Assembly (NCBI RefSeq): GCF_007845675.1
Contig: NZ_VOBR01000013.1
Span: 124,001-188,000 of the forward strand
Origin: Lentzea tibetensis
Lineage (GTDB): Bacteria; Actinomycetota; Actinomycetes; Mycobacteriales; Pseudonocardiaceae
Length of the DNA: 64,000 bases
Direction of reading: 5' to 3'
This document shows positions 18,497 through 29,536 of the stretch, one piece after another. The notes under the pieces were generated by a model. That model ran no database searches and was not told where the DNA came from. It saw nothing but the letters and a program-made list of their open reading frames with translations. The translations under genes and the position numbers were made by a program. The stretch's first letter is position 1. Each line of letters opens with the position of its first letter.

Positions 18497-19798
18497 ATGA
18501 CGCCCCCGCACAACTACCTCGCGGTGATCAAGGTCGTCGGCATCGGTGGTGGCGGCGTGAACGCCGTCAACCGCATGATCGAGGTCGGTCTCAAGGGCGT
18601 CGAGTTCATCGCGGTGAACACCGACGCACAGGCCCTGCTCATGTCCGACGCCGACGTCAAGCTCGACATCGGCCGCGAGCTCACTCGCGGCCTCGGTGCA
18701 GGCGCGAACCCGGAGGTCGGGCACAAGGCGGCCGAGGACCACCGCGAGGAGATAGAGGAAGTCCTCAAGGGCGCCGACATGGTCTTCGTGACCGCCGGTG
18801 AGGGCGGTGGCACGGGCACCGGTGGCGCGCCCGTCGTCGCCTCGATCGCCCGCAAGCTCGGCGCGCTGACGATCGGTGTCGTCACGCGCCCGTTCTCCTT
18901 CGAGGGCAAGCGCCGCGCGAAGCAGGCGGAGGACGGGATACAGGCACTCCGCAACGAGTGCGACACGTTGATCGTCATCCCCAACGACCGGTTGCTGCAG
19001 CTCGGCGACATCGGTGTCAGCCTCATGGACGCCTTCCGCTCGGCGGACGAGGTGCTGCTGTCCGGTGTCCAGGGCATCACCGACCTGATCACGACCCCCG
19101 GTCTGATCAACCTCGACTTCGCCGACGTCAAGTCGGTCATGTCCGGTGCCGGTAGCGCCCTGATGGGCATCGGCTCGGCGAGAGGTGAGGGACGCGCCGT
19201 CCAGGCCGCGCAGAAGGCGATCAACTCGCCGCTGCTGGAGGCCTCCATGGAGGGCGCGCACGGCGTGCTGCTCTCCATCGCGGGTGGCTCGGACCTCGGC
19301 CTGTTCGAGATCAACGAGTCGGCCTCGCTGGTGCAGGAGGCCGCGCACCCGGACGCGAACATCATCTTCGGTACGGTCATCGACGACTCGCTCGGCGACG
19401 AGGTCCGGGTCACGGTGATCGCGGCGGGTTTTGACAGCGGCGGTCCCACCCACAAGAAGCTGGAGCCGCAGGCGCTGTCGTCGCCGCCGCGGTCGGCTCA
19501 GGGGACCGTCGCCTCGGCCACCGCGGGTCAGCTCTCGCAGCCCGCACCGCCGGTGGCGCCGCCACCGGTGACGCCCCCGCCGCCCGTCGCGCAGCCGGTG
19601 CAGCCGATGCCGCAGCCGATCTCCCAGCCGGAGCCCGTGCGGTCGGTCTCGCCGACGACGGTTCCGCCGCAGCCCCAGGGCAACGGCTACCCGGCACCGC
19701 GGTCGTTGTCGCCCAACGGTTCGCTGCCGAGCCGTCCGATCCCGGTGACCGACGACCCCGACGACGAGGTCGACGTCCCGCCGTTCATGCGTCGCTGA
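18497..19798 (+). CDS. ftsZ: Tubulin-like division GTPase FtsZ
   Basis: FtsZ polymerises into the Z ring. The 433 residues show the nucleotide-binding [11 protein letters not shown], the tubulin signature GGGTGTGG (within [14 protein letters not shown]) and the T7-loop region. A disordered Pro/Gln-rich linker of about 100 residues leads to the conserved C-terminal peptide DVPPFMRR, which binds SepF and FtsW. AGGAAGG precedes the ATG. It is separated from ftsQ by 4.5 kb and has its own promoter and terminator. Confidence 0.98.
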   Translation: MTPPHNYLAVIKVVGIGGGGVNAVNRMIEVGLKGVEFIAVNTDAQALLMSDADVKLDIGRELTRGLGAGANPEVGHKAAEDHREEIEEVLKGADMVFVTAGEGGGTGTGGAPVVASIARKLGALTIGVVTRPFSFEGKRRAKQAEDGIQALRNECDTLIVIPNDRLLQLGDIGVSLMDAFRSADEVLLSGVQGITDLITTPGLINLDFADVKSVMSGAGSALMGIGSARGEGRAVQAAQKAINSPLLEASMEGAHGVLLSIAGGSDLGLFEINESASLVQEAAHPDANIIFGTVIDDSLGDEVRVTVIAAGFDSGGPTHKKLEPQALSSPPRSAQGTVASATAGQLSQPAPPVAPPPVTPPPPVAQPVQPMPQPISQPEPVRSVSPTTVPPQPQGNGYPAPRSLSPNGSLPSRPIPVTDDPDDEVDVPPFMRR

Positions 19799-19808
19799 AG
19801 TCAGCTCA

Positions 19809-19843
19809 CGAAGGGAGCCTCCCGGTCCGGGAGGCTCCCTTCG
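19809..19843 (+). terminator. ftsZ terminator hairpin
   Basis: A perfect inverted repeat of 17-base arms (19809-19825 and 19827-19843) around base 19826 lies ten bases after the ftsZ stop. It is followed by TCGTCG rather than a U-tract. Confidence 0.85.
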
Positions 19844-19864
19844 TCGTACGAATAGGGTGTACGC

Positions 19865-20569
19865 GTGCGCATCCGTCGAGTTGTGACCACCCGTGAGGGC
19901 GGCGTTTCCAAGGCCCCGTACGAGTCGTTCAACCTGGGCGACCACGTCGGTGACGACCCCGCCGCCGTCGAGGCGAACCGGGCGAGGCTCGCCGAGGGGA
20001 TCGGCCTCACCCCGGACCGCCTGGTCTGGATGGAACAGGTCCACGGCCGCACGGTCGGAGTGGTCGACGGGCCCGTCGGCGAGCCGCTCGAGGCCACCGA
20101 CGCCGTCGTGACGAAACAGCCCGGTCTCGGATTGGTCGTGCTGACCGCGGACTGCGTGCCCGTGCTGCTCGGCGACGCCGAGGCGGGCGTGATCGCCGCC
20201 GTGCACGCCGGACGCGTCGGCGCCCGCGTGGGCGTGATCATCGAGACGCTGAAGACCATGCTCGCCCAGGGCGCGCGGCTGGACCGGATCGAGGTGCTGC
20301 TCGGGCCGTCGGTGTGCGGCGAGTGCTACGAGGTGCCCGCCGAGATGCGCGCGGACGTCGAGAAGCACCTGCCCGGCAGCGCGGCCAAGTCCCGCAAGGG
20401 CACGCCTTCGCTCGACCTGCGCGCCGGGCTCTGGCAGCAGCTCGCGGACGCCGGCGTCGGCAAGATCGGCATCGACCCGCGCTGCACGTTCGAGGAGTCC
20501 GGGCTCTTCAGCCACCGCAGGGAGAACCCGACGGGACGGCTCGCGGCCGTCATCTGGATGGAGCCGTGA
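19865..20569 (+). CDS. pgeF: PgeF/YlmD-family protein (laccase-domain)
   Basis: The 234-residue protein belongs to the YfiH/LACC1 fold family. The three zinc ligands are visible as His60 (EQVHG), Cys97 (TADCVPV) and His114 (AVHAGRVG). E. coli PgeF removes misincorporated L-Ser from muropeptide precursors, while relatives act as purine nucleoside phosphorylases or deaminases. Which one applies here is open. TAGGGT lies 6 bases before the GTG with no ribosome-binding site, so expression is probably leaderless, starting right after the ftsZ terminator. It overlaps yggS by four bases (GTGA). Confidence 0.9.
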   Translation: MRIRRVVTTREGGVSKAPYESFNLGDHVGDDPAAVEANRARLAEGIGLTPDRLVWMEQVHGRTVGVVDGPVGEPLEATDAVVTKQPGLGLVVLTADCVPVLLGDAEAGVIAAVHAGRVGARVGVIIETLKTMLAQGARLDRIEVLLGPSVCGECYEVPAEMRADVEKHLPGSAAKSRKGTPSLDLRAGLWQQLADAGVGKIGIDPRCTFEESGLFSHRRENPTGRLAAVIWMEP

Positions 20570-21261
20570 ACCGACGCGAGGAGCTCGCGGCGAACCTCGC
20601 CGAGGTTCGGGAGCGCATCGCCGCGGCGTGCCGGGCGGTCCATCGCGACCCGGCCGAGGTGAAGCTGCTCGCGGTGACGAAAACGTTCCCCGCGAGCGAC
20701 GTGGCGCTGCTCGCCGAGCTGGGCCTGCGCGACTTCGCGGAGAACCGCGACCAGGAGGCCGGGCCCAAGCACGCCGAGCTGCCCGGCCTGGACGCGCGGT
20801 GGCACATGGTCGGGCGGCTGCAGCGGAACAAGGCGCGATCGGTCGCCTCGTGGGCTGACCAGGTCGACTCGGTCGACTCAGTCCGGCTCGCGGAGGCGCT
20901 GGCCAAGGCCGCGAAAGAGCGCGGACGGCCGCTGGACGTGCTGGTGCAGGTCAGCATCGACGGGGACACGTCACGGGGCGGATGTGCCGTCCCGGACGTC
21001 CCGGAACTGGCTGGCGCGATCACACGATCGGGTGATCTCATACTCCGAGGTGCGATGACTGTCGCACCCCGTGCGATGTCTCCAGTGGCAGCGTTTGAGG
21101 TGCTGGAGAAGGTGGTATCTGGCCTACGTGATGATCATCCCACTGCCACCGAGGTGTCAGCGGGGATGAGCGGAGACCTGGAAGATGCCATCGCGCACGG
21201 ATCCACATGCGTGCGTGTCGGAACCGCGTTGCTGGGCAGTCGGCGACTAATCTCGCCGTAA
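20566..21261 (+). CDS. yggS: PLP homeostasis protein (YggS/PROSC family)
   Basis: The 231 residues form a fold-type III barrel with the PLP lysine in LLAVTKTFP, the HMVGRLQRNK motif, and SAGMSGDLEDAI for phosphate binding. YggS proteins bind PLP without a known catalytic activity and buffer vitamin B6 and amino-acid pools. It is conserved next to sepF in actinobacteria. The 3' third (from about 21,000) uses AT-richer codons such as ATA, CTA and TCT, unlike the first part and its neighbours, perhaps because it overlaps a promoter for sepF. Confidence 0.93.
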   Translation: MNRREELAANLAEVRERIAAACRAVHRDPAEVKLLAVTKTFPASDVALLAELGLRDFAENRDQEAGPKHAELPGLDARWHMVGRLQRNKARSVASWADQVDSVDSVRLAEALAKAAKERGRPLDVLVQVSIDGDTSRGGCAVPDVPELAGAITRSGDLILRGAMTVAPRAMSPVAAFEVLEKVVSGLRDDHPTATEVSAGMSGDLEDAIAHGSTCVRVGTALLGSRRLISP

Positions 21262-21329
21262 CTGTCGGGGAACCAAGGGGCCGGCCGCACCGTCCCTAAT
21301 GGTGGGGATCTCGCGGAGGAGGGGCTGGG

Positions 21330-21953
21330 ATGAGCGCGTTGCACAAGCTGAAGGCCTACTTCGGGATGGTCCCCGCCGAGTACGCAGACGACCCCGGCTA
21401 CGAGGACGACCGGGGGCGCTACGGCGACTACCGGCCGGACTACGCAGCTGAGGCCGACGACTACGACCCTTACCCCCGGCGCAACCGCGCCTTCTCGGGC
21501 CGGTCCGAGTACCGGGCCGAGCTGGACGACTCGGACGACTACGAGCCGGAGTCCCGGCGCACCAGCACGCGGCGGTGGAACGCCGACGCGCCGGTGCACG
21601 GAGCCCTGGCGGTCGACCCGCACCGGGAGCCGGTCAGCAGACTGCGCCCGGTCGCCGAGCCGGTCAGCAACCCGCTGACGAGGATCACGACGCTCCACCC
21701 GCGGAACTACAGCGAGGCGCGCACCATCGGTGAGCACTACCGCGACGGGACGCCGGTGATCCTCAACCTGACCGACATGGACGACGCGGACGCCAAGCGT
21801 CTCGTCGACTTCTCGGCCGGTCTCGCGTTCGCGCTGCGCGGCTCGATGGACAAGATCACCAGCAGGGTGTTCCTTCTCTCACCGCCGAACGTGGACGTGA
21901 CCGCGGAGGACCGCAAGAAGCTGGCTGAGGGCGGGTTCTCCACACACGGTTAG
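21330..21953 (+). CDS. sepF: Z-ring membrane anchor SepF
   Basis: The 207-residue protein has the amphipathic N-terminal helix (MSALHKLKAYFGMVP) that binds the membrane, an acidic Tyr/Arg-rich linker of about 90 residues, and a C-terminal SepF domain (about 115-207; VILNLTDMDDADAKRLVDF and GSMDKITSRVFLLSP). In actinobacteria it is the essential anchor of FtsZ via the FtsZ C-terminal peptide, which is present in this window. GGAGGAGG precedes the ATG. Confidence 0.95.
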   Translation: MSALHKLKAYFGMVPAEYADDPGYEDDRGRYGDYRPDYAAEADDYDPYPRRNRAFSGRSEYRAELDDSDDYEPESRRTSTRRWNADAPVHGALAVDPHREPVSRLRPVAEPVSNPLTRITTLHPRNYSEARTIGEHYRDGTPVILNLTDMDDADAKRLVDFSAGLAFALRGSMDKITSRVFLLSPPNVDVTAEDRKKLAEGGFSTHG

Positions 21954-21962
21954 AGTTGTGTC

Positions 21963-22247
21963 GTGGCGCCCATCCTCTTCGTCCTGTACTACCTGCTCTT
22001 CTCGTTCTGGCTGCTCCTGACCGCGCGTGTTGTGGTCGAACTGGTGCGGTCGTTTGCGAGGGAGTGGCGTCCCGCTGGCGGCGTTGCCGTCACGCTGGAG
22101 ACCATCTACACAGTGACCGACCCCCCGGTCCGTCTGCTGCGCCGGTTGATCCCAACCGTGCGGATCGGGGGCGTCGGGCTGGACCTATCGATTATTGTGC
22201 TGTTGCTGGTCGTTATCATTTTGATGCGAGTGGCAGATCCCAGGTGA
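21963..22247 (+). CDS. yggT: YggT-family membrane protein
   Basis: The 94-residue protein has two hydrophobic segments (about 3-25 and 70-90) flanking the YggT core ([20 protein letters not shown]-like stretch at about 48-67). The family is conserved between sepF and wag31 and is probably tied to division or membrane organisation; its activity is unknown. A TAGAGT hexamer that includes the sepF stop lies 6 bases before the GTG, so an internal leaderless promoter is possible. Confidence 0.9.
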   Translation: MAPILFVLYYLLFSFWLLLTARVVVELVRSFAREWRPAGGVAVTLETIYTVTDPPVRLLRRLIPTVRIGGVGLDLSIIVLLLVVIILMRVADPR

Positions 22248-22293
22248 CGGGGAACCGGGATATCCGCAGCCCAGGAGTGCGAGAGGTGATCCG

Positions 22294-23103
22294 ATGCCGT
22301 TGACCCCCGCTGACGTGCACAACGTTGCATTCAGCAAGCCGCCGATTGGCAAGCGGGGCTACAACGAGGACGAGGTGGACGCGTTCCTCGACCTGGTTGA
22401 GGGCGAGCTCGCCCGCCTGATCGAGGAGAACAACGACCTCCGTCAGCAGGTGGAGCAGCTTGACCAGCAGCTCGAGACCGCGCGTGCAGACCTCGACGAC
22501 GCCCGCGCCAAGGCTTCTTCCGGTCCCATGACCACCCGCGTCGAGGAGCCGCGCCGCCTGGCGCCGGTTCCGCCGCCGTCGGTGCTGGAACAGACGTCGC
22601 CCGGTGGCGGCGGTGACCACCACGTGCAGGCCGCCAAGGTCCTGGGCCTCGCCCAGGAGATGGCGGACCGGCTGACCGGCGAGGCCAAGGCCGAGGCGGA
22701 CGGCATGCTGTCCGAGGCCCGGACCAAGAGCGAGCAGCTCCTGTCCGACGCCCGTGCCAAGGCCGACACGATGGTCAACGAGGCCCGCACGCGTGCCGAC
22801 ACGATGCTCAACGAGGCGCGCACGCGCGCCGAGACGCTGGAGCGGCAGGCCCGCGAGAAGGCGACCGCGCTCGACCGCGACGCCCAGCGCAAGCACGCCG
22901 AGGTGATGGGCAACATCACCCAGGAGAAGAACACGCTCGAGAAGCAGATCGACAAGCTGCAGACGTTCGAGCGCGAGTACCGCACGCGACTCAAGACCAT
23001 GCTGGAGTCCTCACTGCGCGACCTGCAGGACCGCGGCCCCGCCGCACCGTCCGACGGCCGTTCACAGGGCTACTCCTTCGGCGCCCGCGCCGAGGCAGGC
23101 TGA
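22294..23103 (+). CDS. wag31: Polar growth protein Wag31/DivIVA
   Basis: The 269-residue protein starts with the DivIVA N-domain ([13 protein letters not shown], then [21 protein letters not shown]-type sequence), which senses curved membrane. A Pro-rich linker (about 70-105) and a long coiled coil full of Ala, Glu, Arg and Lys heptads with repeated [10 protein letters not shown] units follow. Wag31 organises tip growth and wall synthesis in actinobacteria. A GGAG-containing site precedes the ATG. Confidence 0.96.
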   Translation: MPLTPADVHNVAFSKPPIGKRGYNEDEVDAFLDLVEGELARLIEENNDLRQQVEQLDQQLETARADLDDARAKASSGPMTTRVEEPRRLAPVPPPSVLEQTSPGGGGDHHVQAAKVLGLAQEMADRLTGEAKAEADGMLSEARTKSEQLLSDARAKADTMVNEARTRADTMLNEARTRAETLERQAREKATALDRDAQRKHAEVMGNITQEKNTLEKQIDKLQTFEREYRTRLKTMLESSLRDLQDRGPAAPSDGRSQGYSFGARAEAG

Positions 23104-23112
23104 TCTTGTCCT

Positions 23113-23133
23113 CGTGACGTAACCTGCGTCACG
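23113..23133 (+). promoter_or_regulatory. Promoter within a 21-base inverted repeat
   Basis: CGTGACG and CGTCACG (7-base perfect arms) enclose TAACCTG. The TAACCT is also the -10 hexamer 7 bases before the GTG at 23133. A dimeric repressor bound here would cover the -10 box and start codon of the downstream leaderless gene. Confidence 0.5.
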
Positions 23134-23618
23134 TGCTGTACATAGTTCTGCTGTTGGTGCTGGCAGCCCTCGGGTTGCTCGTGCCTGCGCTGACCACGTC
23201 CTCCACCGTGTGGGCATGGTCATCCGTGGGCGCGAGCACCGCGGCCGCAGTCGTCCTCGTGGCCGACTGGTGGCTGCGCCGGAGGGACCCCGCTGCCAGC
23301 CCTACTGTAGATCAACATGCTGTAGCCGATGATCAACGGGTAGTCACACCGTCGGTAGCCGACACGCCGGTCTCATCTGATGAACCACCGGAAGAGGACA
23401 CCGACGCGGGCGACCTGCTGACCGTCGCCGACCTCGCGGACGAGGTGCGGGTGCTGGACGAACGCCCCCGCTACCACCTCGCCGCGTGCTCCTGGCTCGC
23501 CGGGCGCCCCACGCTGGGGCTCCCGGTGCAGGAGGCCCGTCAGCTCGGGTTCACGCCTTGTGGGCACTGCCGCCCCGACTCGACCCTGGCTTCCCGCCAC
23601 CGGGCGTCGCAGACGTGA
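23133..23618 (+). CDS. Membrane protein with C-terminal cysteine motif, unknown
   Basis: The 161 residues contain two hydrophobic segments at the N-terminus (about 1-20 and 25-47), an acidic disordered middle, and a compact C-terminal motif (about 118-150) with YHLAACSW, a conserved-looking EARQLGFTPCGHCRP and three cysteines. The CxxC with an upstream His and Cys resembles small zinc-binding Ada-type modules; that is inference. It lies just after wag31. I do not recognise a named function. It is probably leaderless. Confidence 0.75.
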   Translation: MLYIVLLLVLAALGLLVPALTTSSTVWAWSSVGASTAAAVVLVADWWLRRRDPAASPTVDQHAVADDQRVVTPSVADTPVSSDEPPEEDTDAGDLLTVADLADEVRVLDERPRYHLAACSWLAGRPTLGLPVQEARQLGFTPCGHCRPDSTLASRHRASQT

Positions 23619-23709
23619 CCTCTGTTCGCTCTCGGGCCGAGTCCTGGTCCGCCGGGAACTGGTGGATCAACTCGTAGCGGTCGCCCCCAGCCTCTTCGGG
23701 TGTGGGCAT
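23551..23709 (-). CDS. Possible small protein, 52 residues
   Basis: This short frame starts at ATG 23709 and reads MPTPEEAGGDRYELIHQFPA and on, with protein-like composition and no obvious ribosome-binding site. The same frame stays open upstream across the DoxX stop without a good start. It overlaps the 3' end of the opposite gene by 68 bases. It may be a real small gene or chance. Confidence 0.25.
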   Translation of the reverse strand: MPTPEEAGGDRYELIHQFPADQDSARERTEVTSATPGGGKPGSSRGGSAHKA

Positions 23710-23755
23710 GCGTGCCGATACGGCTTCCTCGAAGTGGCTCAGTGCGTGGATCTGC

Positions 23756-24091
23756 TCAACGCTCCACGAACAGCAGCATGATCAGCAGCCCGAGCAGCAC
23801 GAGGTCGATGACGATGCCGACCGGCTTGGAGTCGTAGCGGAGCCGCACGATCGTCGCGCCCACCATCAGCAGGCCCAGGCCGACGGTCGCGGCGATGCCG
23901 ATCCACGACACGAACAGGCCCACGATCAGACCCGCGGAACCGGCCCACTCCAGCACGCCGATCGTCCGCCACAGACCGGCGCTCATCTGGAACTTGTCCC
24001 GGTACGCGAGCGAGCCCTTCACGCCGAGCACCTTGCCCGCGCCGGTGGCCAGGAAGAGCAGCGCGAGCACGATCGACAACGCAATGGTCAT
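23756..24091 (-). CDS. DoxX-like membrane protein
   Basis: The 111-residue protein has four membrane segments, with FLATGAGKVLGV near the start and GVLEWAGSAGLIVGLF in the middle, as in the DoxX/DoxX-like family. Members are small membrane proteins in redox or respiratory contexts; the role here is unknown. TATGCT lies 6 bases before the ATG and no ribosome-binding site is present, so it is probably leaderless. It is divergent from ileS. Confidence 0.85.
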   Translation of the reverse strand: MTIALSIVLALLFLATGAGKVLGVKGSLAYRDKFQMSAGLWRTIGVLEWAGSAGLIVGLFVSWIGIAATVGLGLLMVGATIVRLRYDSKPVGIVIDLVLLGLLIMLLFVER

Positions 24092-24121
24092 CGCGCGAGC
24101 ATACGGTTTGCGTCGACCGGC

Positions 24122-24331
24122 TACGCTGGACCTACAAGGCACCGATCCGGCCATCACCGGGGAGCCTCCGGAAGAACGGGCGCAAGCCCTATTAGACCCG
24201 GACGGGTACGGCCCGTGACAGCCGAATGAGAGGCCAGCGCTCGACGCTCTGGCAAGCGGGGTGGTACCGCGGTACGCCGAAGGCAGGCGTGTCGTCCCCG
24301 TGGACCCAGTGACGCGCGAGGAGCAGCAGCG
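24122..24331 (+). promoter_or_regulatory. Isoleucine T-box riboswitch of ileS, with promoter
   Basis: TACGCT at 24122-24127 is the -10 box, placing the transcript start near 24134. The leader carries a short stem I whose loop contains an ATC codon (24153-24155) as the isoleucine specifier. The T-box motif AAGCGGGGTGGTACCGCG is at 24254-24271 and contains the bases that pair with the tRNA acceptor end. No terminator follows; instead GAGGAG at 24318-24323 is the ribosome-binding site of ileS. This fits the actinobacterial translational type, in which uncharged tRNA-Ile opens the ribosome-binding site. Confidence 0.88.
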
Positions 24332-27439
<3,108 letters not shown>

Positions 27440-27458
27440 GACGCAGGCCGCGATTCTG

Positions 27459-27496
27459 ACCGCGTGCGTGGTGGCTCCGGCCACCGCGCACGCGGT
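27459..27496 (+). terminator. ileS terminator hairpin
   Basis: Arms of 16 bases (27459-27474 and 27481-27496) pair at 15 positions around a 6-base loop and are followed by TTTCG. It begins 20 bases after the ileS stop. The rest of the gap to 27,578 shows nothing else. Confidence 0.8.
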
Positions 27497-27578
27497 TTCG
27501 CGTCAGTGGACGAGAACGAACCCGCCGGTGCCGGACGGCTCGCAGGTCGTGGTCACCGGTGGCGCGCCCGCCGGATGG

Positions 27579-28046
27579 TCACGCCGTGACCGAGTGGTGC
27601 TGCCGCTGAGCCCTCCTGACGAACACCCGGCGGACCAGCCGGACCCACACCGACCAGCGGGCCGGTCGCTCCGGTGGCCTGCCCGCCGCCGTCTCGGCGC
27701 GGTCCAGGAAGTCCTCGAGGCACGCGTCGTGCAGCCAGCGGATCACGAACGCCCAGCGCAGCCGGGGGAGCAGGGGGAAGTCGCCGAGCAGGGTGTGCCG
27801 CAGGGTGGTGCCGTCGGCCTCGAGCACGTGCGTGCCGGTCAGCCCGGTGAACGCGAACTCGACGCGGCGGCCGGGCTCGATGGCGGTGCAGCGGTAGCGG
27901 ATCGGGCCGTGCCCGCCGTCCGCGCCGACGCCCAGCGGCCGGTCGAACTCCATGCGGCCCCAGGCGGGTGGCCACAGCTCCTGGATGCGGTCGATGGCGA
28001 ACCCCGCGTCGCCGCTCAGCACCCGCTCGTGCACGTTCCTGATCAT
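27579..28046 (-). CDS. SRPBCC-family protein
   Basis: The 155-residue protein looks like a START/Bet v1-type small-ligand or polyketide-cyclase-like fold: MIRNVHERVLSGD at the start, a central run of alternating strands (IEPGRRVEFAFTGLTGTHVLE) and a C-terminal amphipathic helix (FVIRWLHDACLEDFLDRAE). The ligand is unknown. GGAGGGG sits 5 bases before the ATG at 28046. It is divergent from a TetR regulator, with an operator copy close to its own start, so it is the likely target of that regulator. Confidence 0.8.
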   Translation of the reverse strand: MIRNVHERVLSGDAGFAIDRIQELWPPAWGRMEFDRPLGVGADGGHGPIRYRCTAIEPGRRVEFAFTGLTGTHVLEADGTTLRHTLLGDFPLLPRLRWAFVIRWLHDACLEDFLDRAETAAGRPPERPARWSVWVRLVRRVFVRRAQRQHHSVTA

Positions 28047-28057
28047 GGTTCCCCTCC

Positions 28058-28096
28058 ATACGGTTGCGTATGTTCCTGAAACGTACGGTAGCGTAT
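28058..28096. promoter_or_regulatory. Two TetR operator copies
   Basis: ATACGGTTGCGTAT at 28058-28071 and GTACGGTAGCGTAT at 28083-28096 are two near-palindromic copies of TACGGTWGCGTA, 25 bases apart, between the divergent SRPBCC and TetR genes. The second copy contains the TAGCGT -10 box of the TetR gene, so autorepression is likely. Confidence 0.75.
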
Positions 28097-28101
28097 GGAA
28101 C

Positions 28102-28638
28102 GTGGCGCGTCGATCCCGTGATGACTGGACTGCTGTGGCGATGACCTCACTCGCGGAAGGCGGGGTCCCCGCGGTCGCGATCGAGCCGATCGCGGCGCGG
28201 GCCGGTGCGACGAAGGGGAGCGTCTACCACCACTTCGCGAACCGGGACGCGTTGCTGCAGGCGACCGTCGAGCGGTGGGAACGCGAGCACACCGAGGCGG
28301 TGATCGAGCTCGTCGAGGCGGAGGAGACGCCGCTCGGCAGGCTGCGGGTGCTGTTCGGGACGGTGCTCGACCGCTCGCGGAAGGGGTCGATCGAGCTGGC
28401 GCTGCACAACGCCGCGGACGACCCGGTGGTCGCGCCCGTGCTGAAGCGGGTGAGCGAGCGGCGGATCGAGTACCTGACGGAGCTGTTCGCGGGGCTGGGT
28501 TTCCCGCCGGACGTGGCGCACCGCAGGGCCGTGCTCGCGTACTCGGTCTACCTGGGGCAGGTGCAGATGATGGCGACCCTGCCCGAGCTCGTGGAGCCCT
28601 TGCTCGACGAGGTCGTGCAGGTGCTCACGCGAGATTGA
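28102..28638 (+). CDS. TetR-family transcriptional regulator
   Basis: The 178-residue protein has an N-terminal TetR helix-turn-helix (about residues 10-52; IEPIAARAGATKGSVYHHF is the recognition part) and a ligand domain with RVLFGTVLDRS and a C-terminal dimer helix. It probably represses the divergent SRPBCC gene and itself via the two operators between them. TAGCGT lies 7 bases before the GTG at 28102, so the mRNA is probably leaderless. The inducer is unknown. Confidence 0.92.
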   Translation: MARRSRDDWTAVAMTSLAEGGVPAVAIEPIAARAGATKGSVYHHFANRDALLQATVERWEREHTEAVIELVEAEETPLGRLRVLFGTVLDRSRKGSIELALHNAADDPVVAPVLKRVSERRIEYLTELFAGLGFPPDVAHRRAVLAYSVYLGQVQMMATLPELVEPLLDEVVQVLTRD

Positions 28639-29292
28639 TCAGCCGTGGGAACAGGGTCCGTAGAGAGCGGCGGGCGCGCCCGTGGTCATCGCCCAGTAGC
28701 GGTCGCCGTAGGACCAGTGCCACCACTCCGTCGGGTAGTTGACCAGGCCGACGCCCGACAGGGCCTCGCTCAACACGGTGCGGAGGTGCCGGGCCGCCGC
28801 GGTCAGGCCGGGTGCGTCGGTGTAGCAGCGGCCGTCGCTCTCCTCCGGGCTCGCGTTGATCCGGCAGCCCATGTCCAGCTGGGTGCCGTCGGGGCCGCAC
28901 AGGGTCAGGTCCACCGCGGCGCCCGCGCAGTGCGGTGCGACCTCGGGAGGGGACACGTAGCGGCTCGCCGCGACGTGGATCTGCTCCGCCGTCCACTCCG
29001 GGTTCGCGGCGCGCAGCTCGTCGCCGTACTCCTCGAAGTAGTGCCGCTGCAACGACAGCGGGCGGTATCCCTCGACGATCAGCAGCCGCATGCCGTCCGG
29101 CAGTGCGTGCTGCGCCTGCCGGAGCCGGTCGACCACTCCGGTCCGCAGGTGGGCGAACGCACCGGTCTCGTCCACCTTCAGATCGGACACGGCGAACTCT
29201 CCGGACGAACGGACGTCGTGCAGGACGTCACCCTGTTCGCACACGGGCACCGATGTCACACGCGGATCTGACATGAGTACGACGTCTCGCAT
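28639..29292 (-). CDS. VanX-like D-Ala-D-Ala dipeptidase (peptidase family M15D)
   Basis: The 217-residue protein shows the VanX/DdpX set: the substrate-binding EGYRP at 74-78, zinc ligands His121 and Asp128 (HCAGAAVDLT), catalytic Glu189 and zinc ligand His192 (PTEWWHW). VanX hydrolyses D-Ala-D-Ala dipeptide, sparing the wall of glycopeptide-resistant cells; DdpX relatives serve in peptide catabolism. No signal peptide is visible, so it is probably cytoplasmic. ATG 29292 is used because the following RDVVLMSDPRV is family-like and a CATGAT hexamer lies 7 bases upstream; ATG 29274 is possible. It is divergent from a Ddl-like ligase operon, which suggests joint function. No vanH or vanRS is present. 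Confidence 0.88.
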   Translation of the reverse strand: MRDVVLMSDPRVTSVPVCEQGDVLHDVRSSGEFAVSDLKVDETGAFAHLRTGVVDRLRQAQHALPDGMRLLIVEGYRPLSLQRHYFEEYGDELRAANPEWTAEQIHVAASRYVSPPEVAPHCAGAAVDLTLCGPDGTQLDMGCRINASPEESDGRCYTDAPGLTAAARHLRTVLSEALSGVGLVNYPTEWWHWSYGDRYWAMTTGAPAALYGPCSHG

Positions 29293-29536
29293 TCTGGTCA
29301 TCATGCCAATGCGGCGTGATCGGTCGCACATCGGGTTGGCCATGAGGCATCGCATGTGAGTAGCATTGTTGGCGCGCCGGTCGTGTGACGTGATCGGGCT
29401 GTCGCACAGGGCTGGGGGGCCTTCATATTTCAGGCACACGTGTGCCGTTCATTCATCATCCGTTTCGTCTTTCTTCACCGTGTCGCGATCTGGGCCGCAC
29501 GGCGATGGGTGACGTCATGATTTCACTGGGGGAATC
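29293..29536. promoter_or_regulatory. Divergent control region of the VanX-like gene and ligase operon
   Basis: This 244-base gap is AT-richer than its surroundings. It contains a perfect 14-base palindrome, GGCACACGTGTGCC, at 29433-29446, about 90 bases before the ligase start. GGGGGA lies 5 bases before the GTG at 29537. A TAGCAT element near 29362 may be a -10 box for the operon. I see no coding sequence in it. Confidence 0.5.

Noticed and set aside
17801-20515. 904-codon open frame antisense to ftsZ and pgeF
   Set aside because: It crosses promoters, a terminator and several real genes, and its composition is that of a shadow frame.
24122-24331. tRNA gene before ileS
   Set aside because: The structured leader has T-box motifs and a ribosome-binding site but no tRNA cloverleaf.
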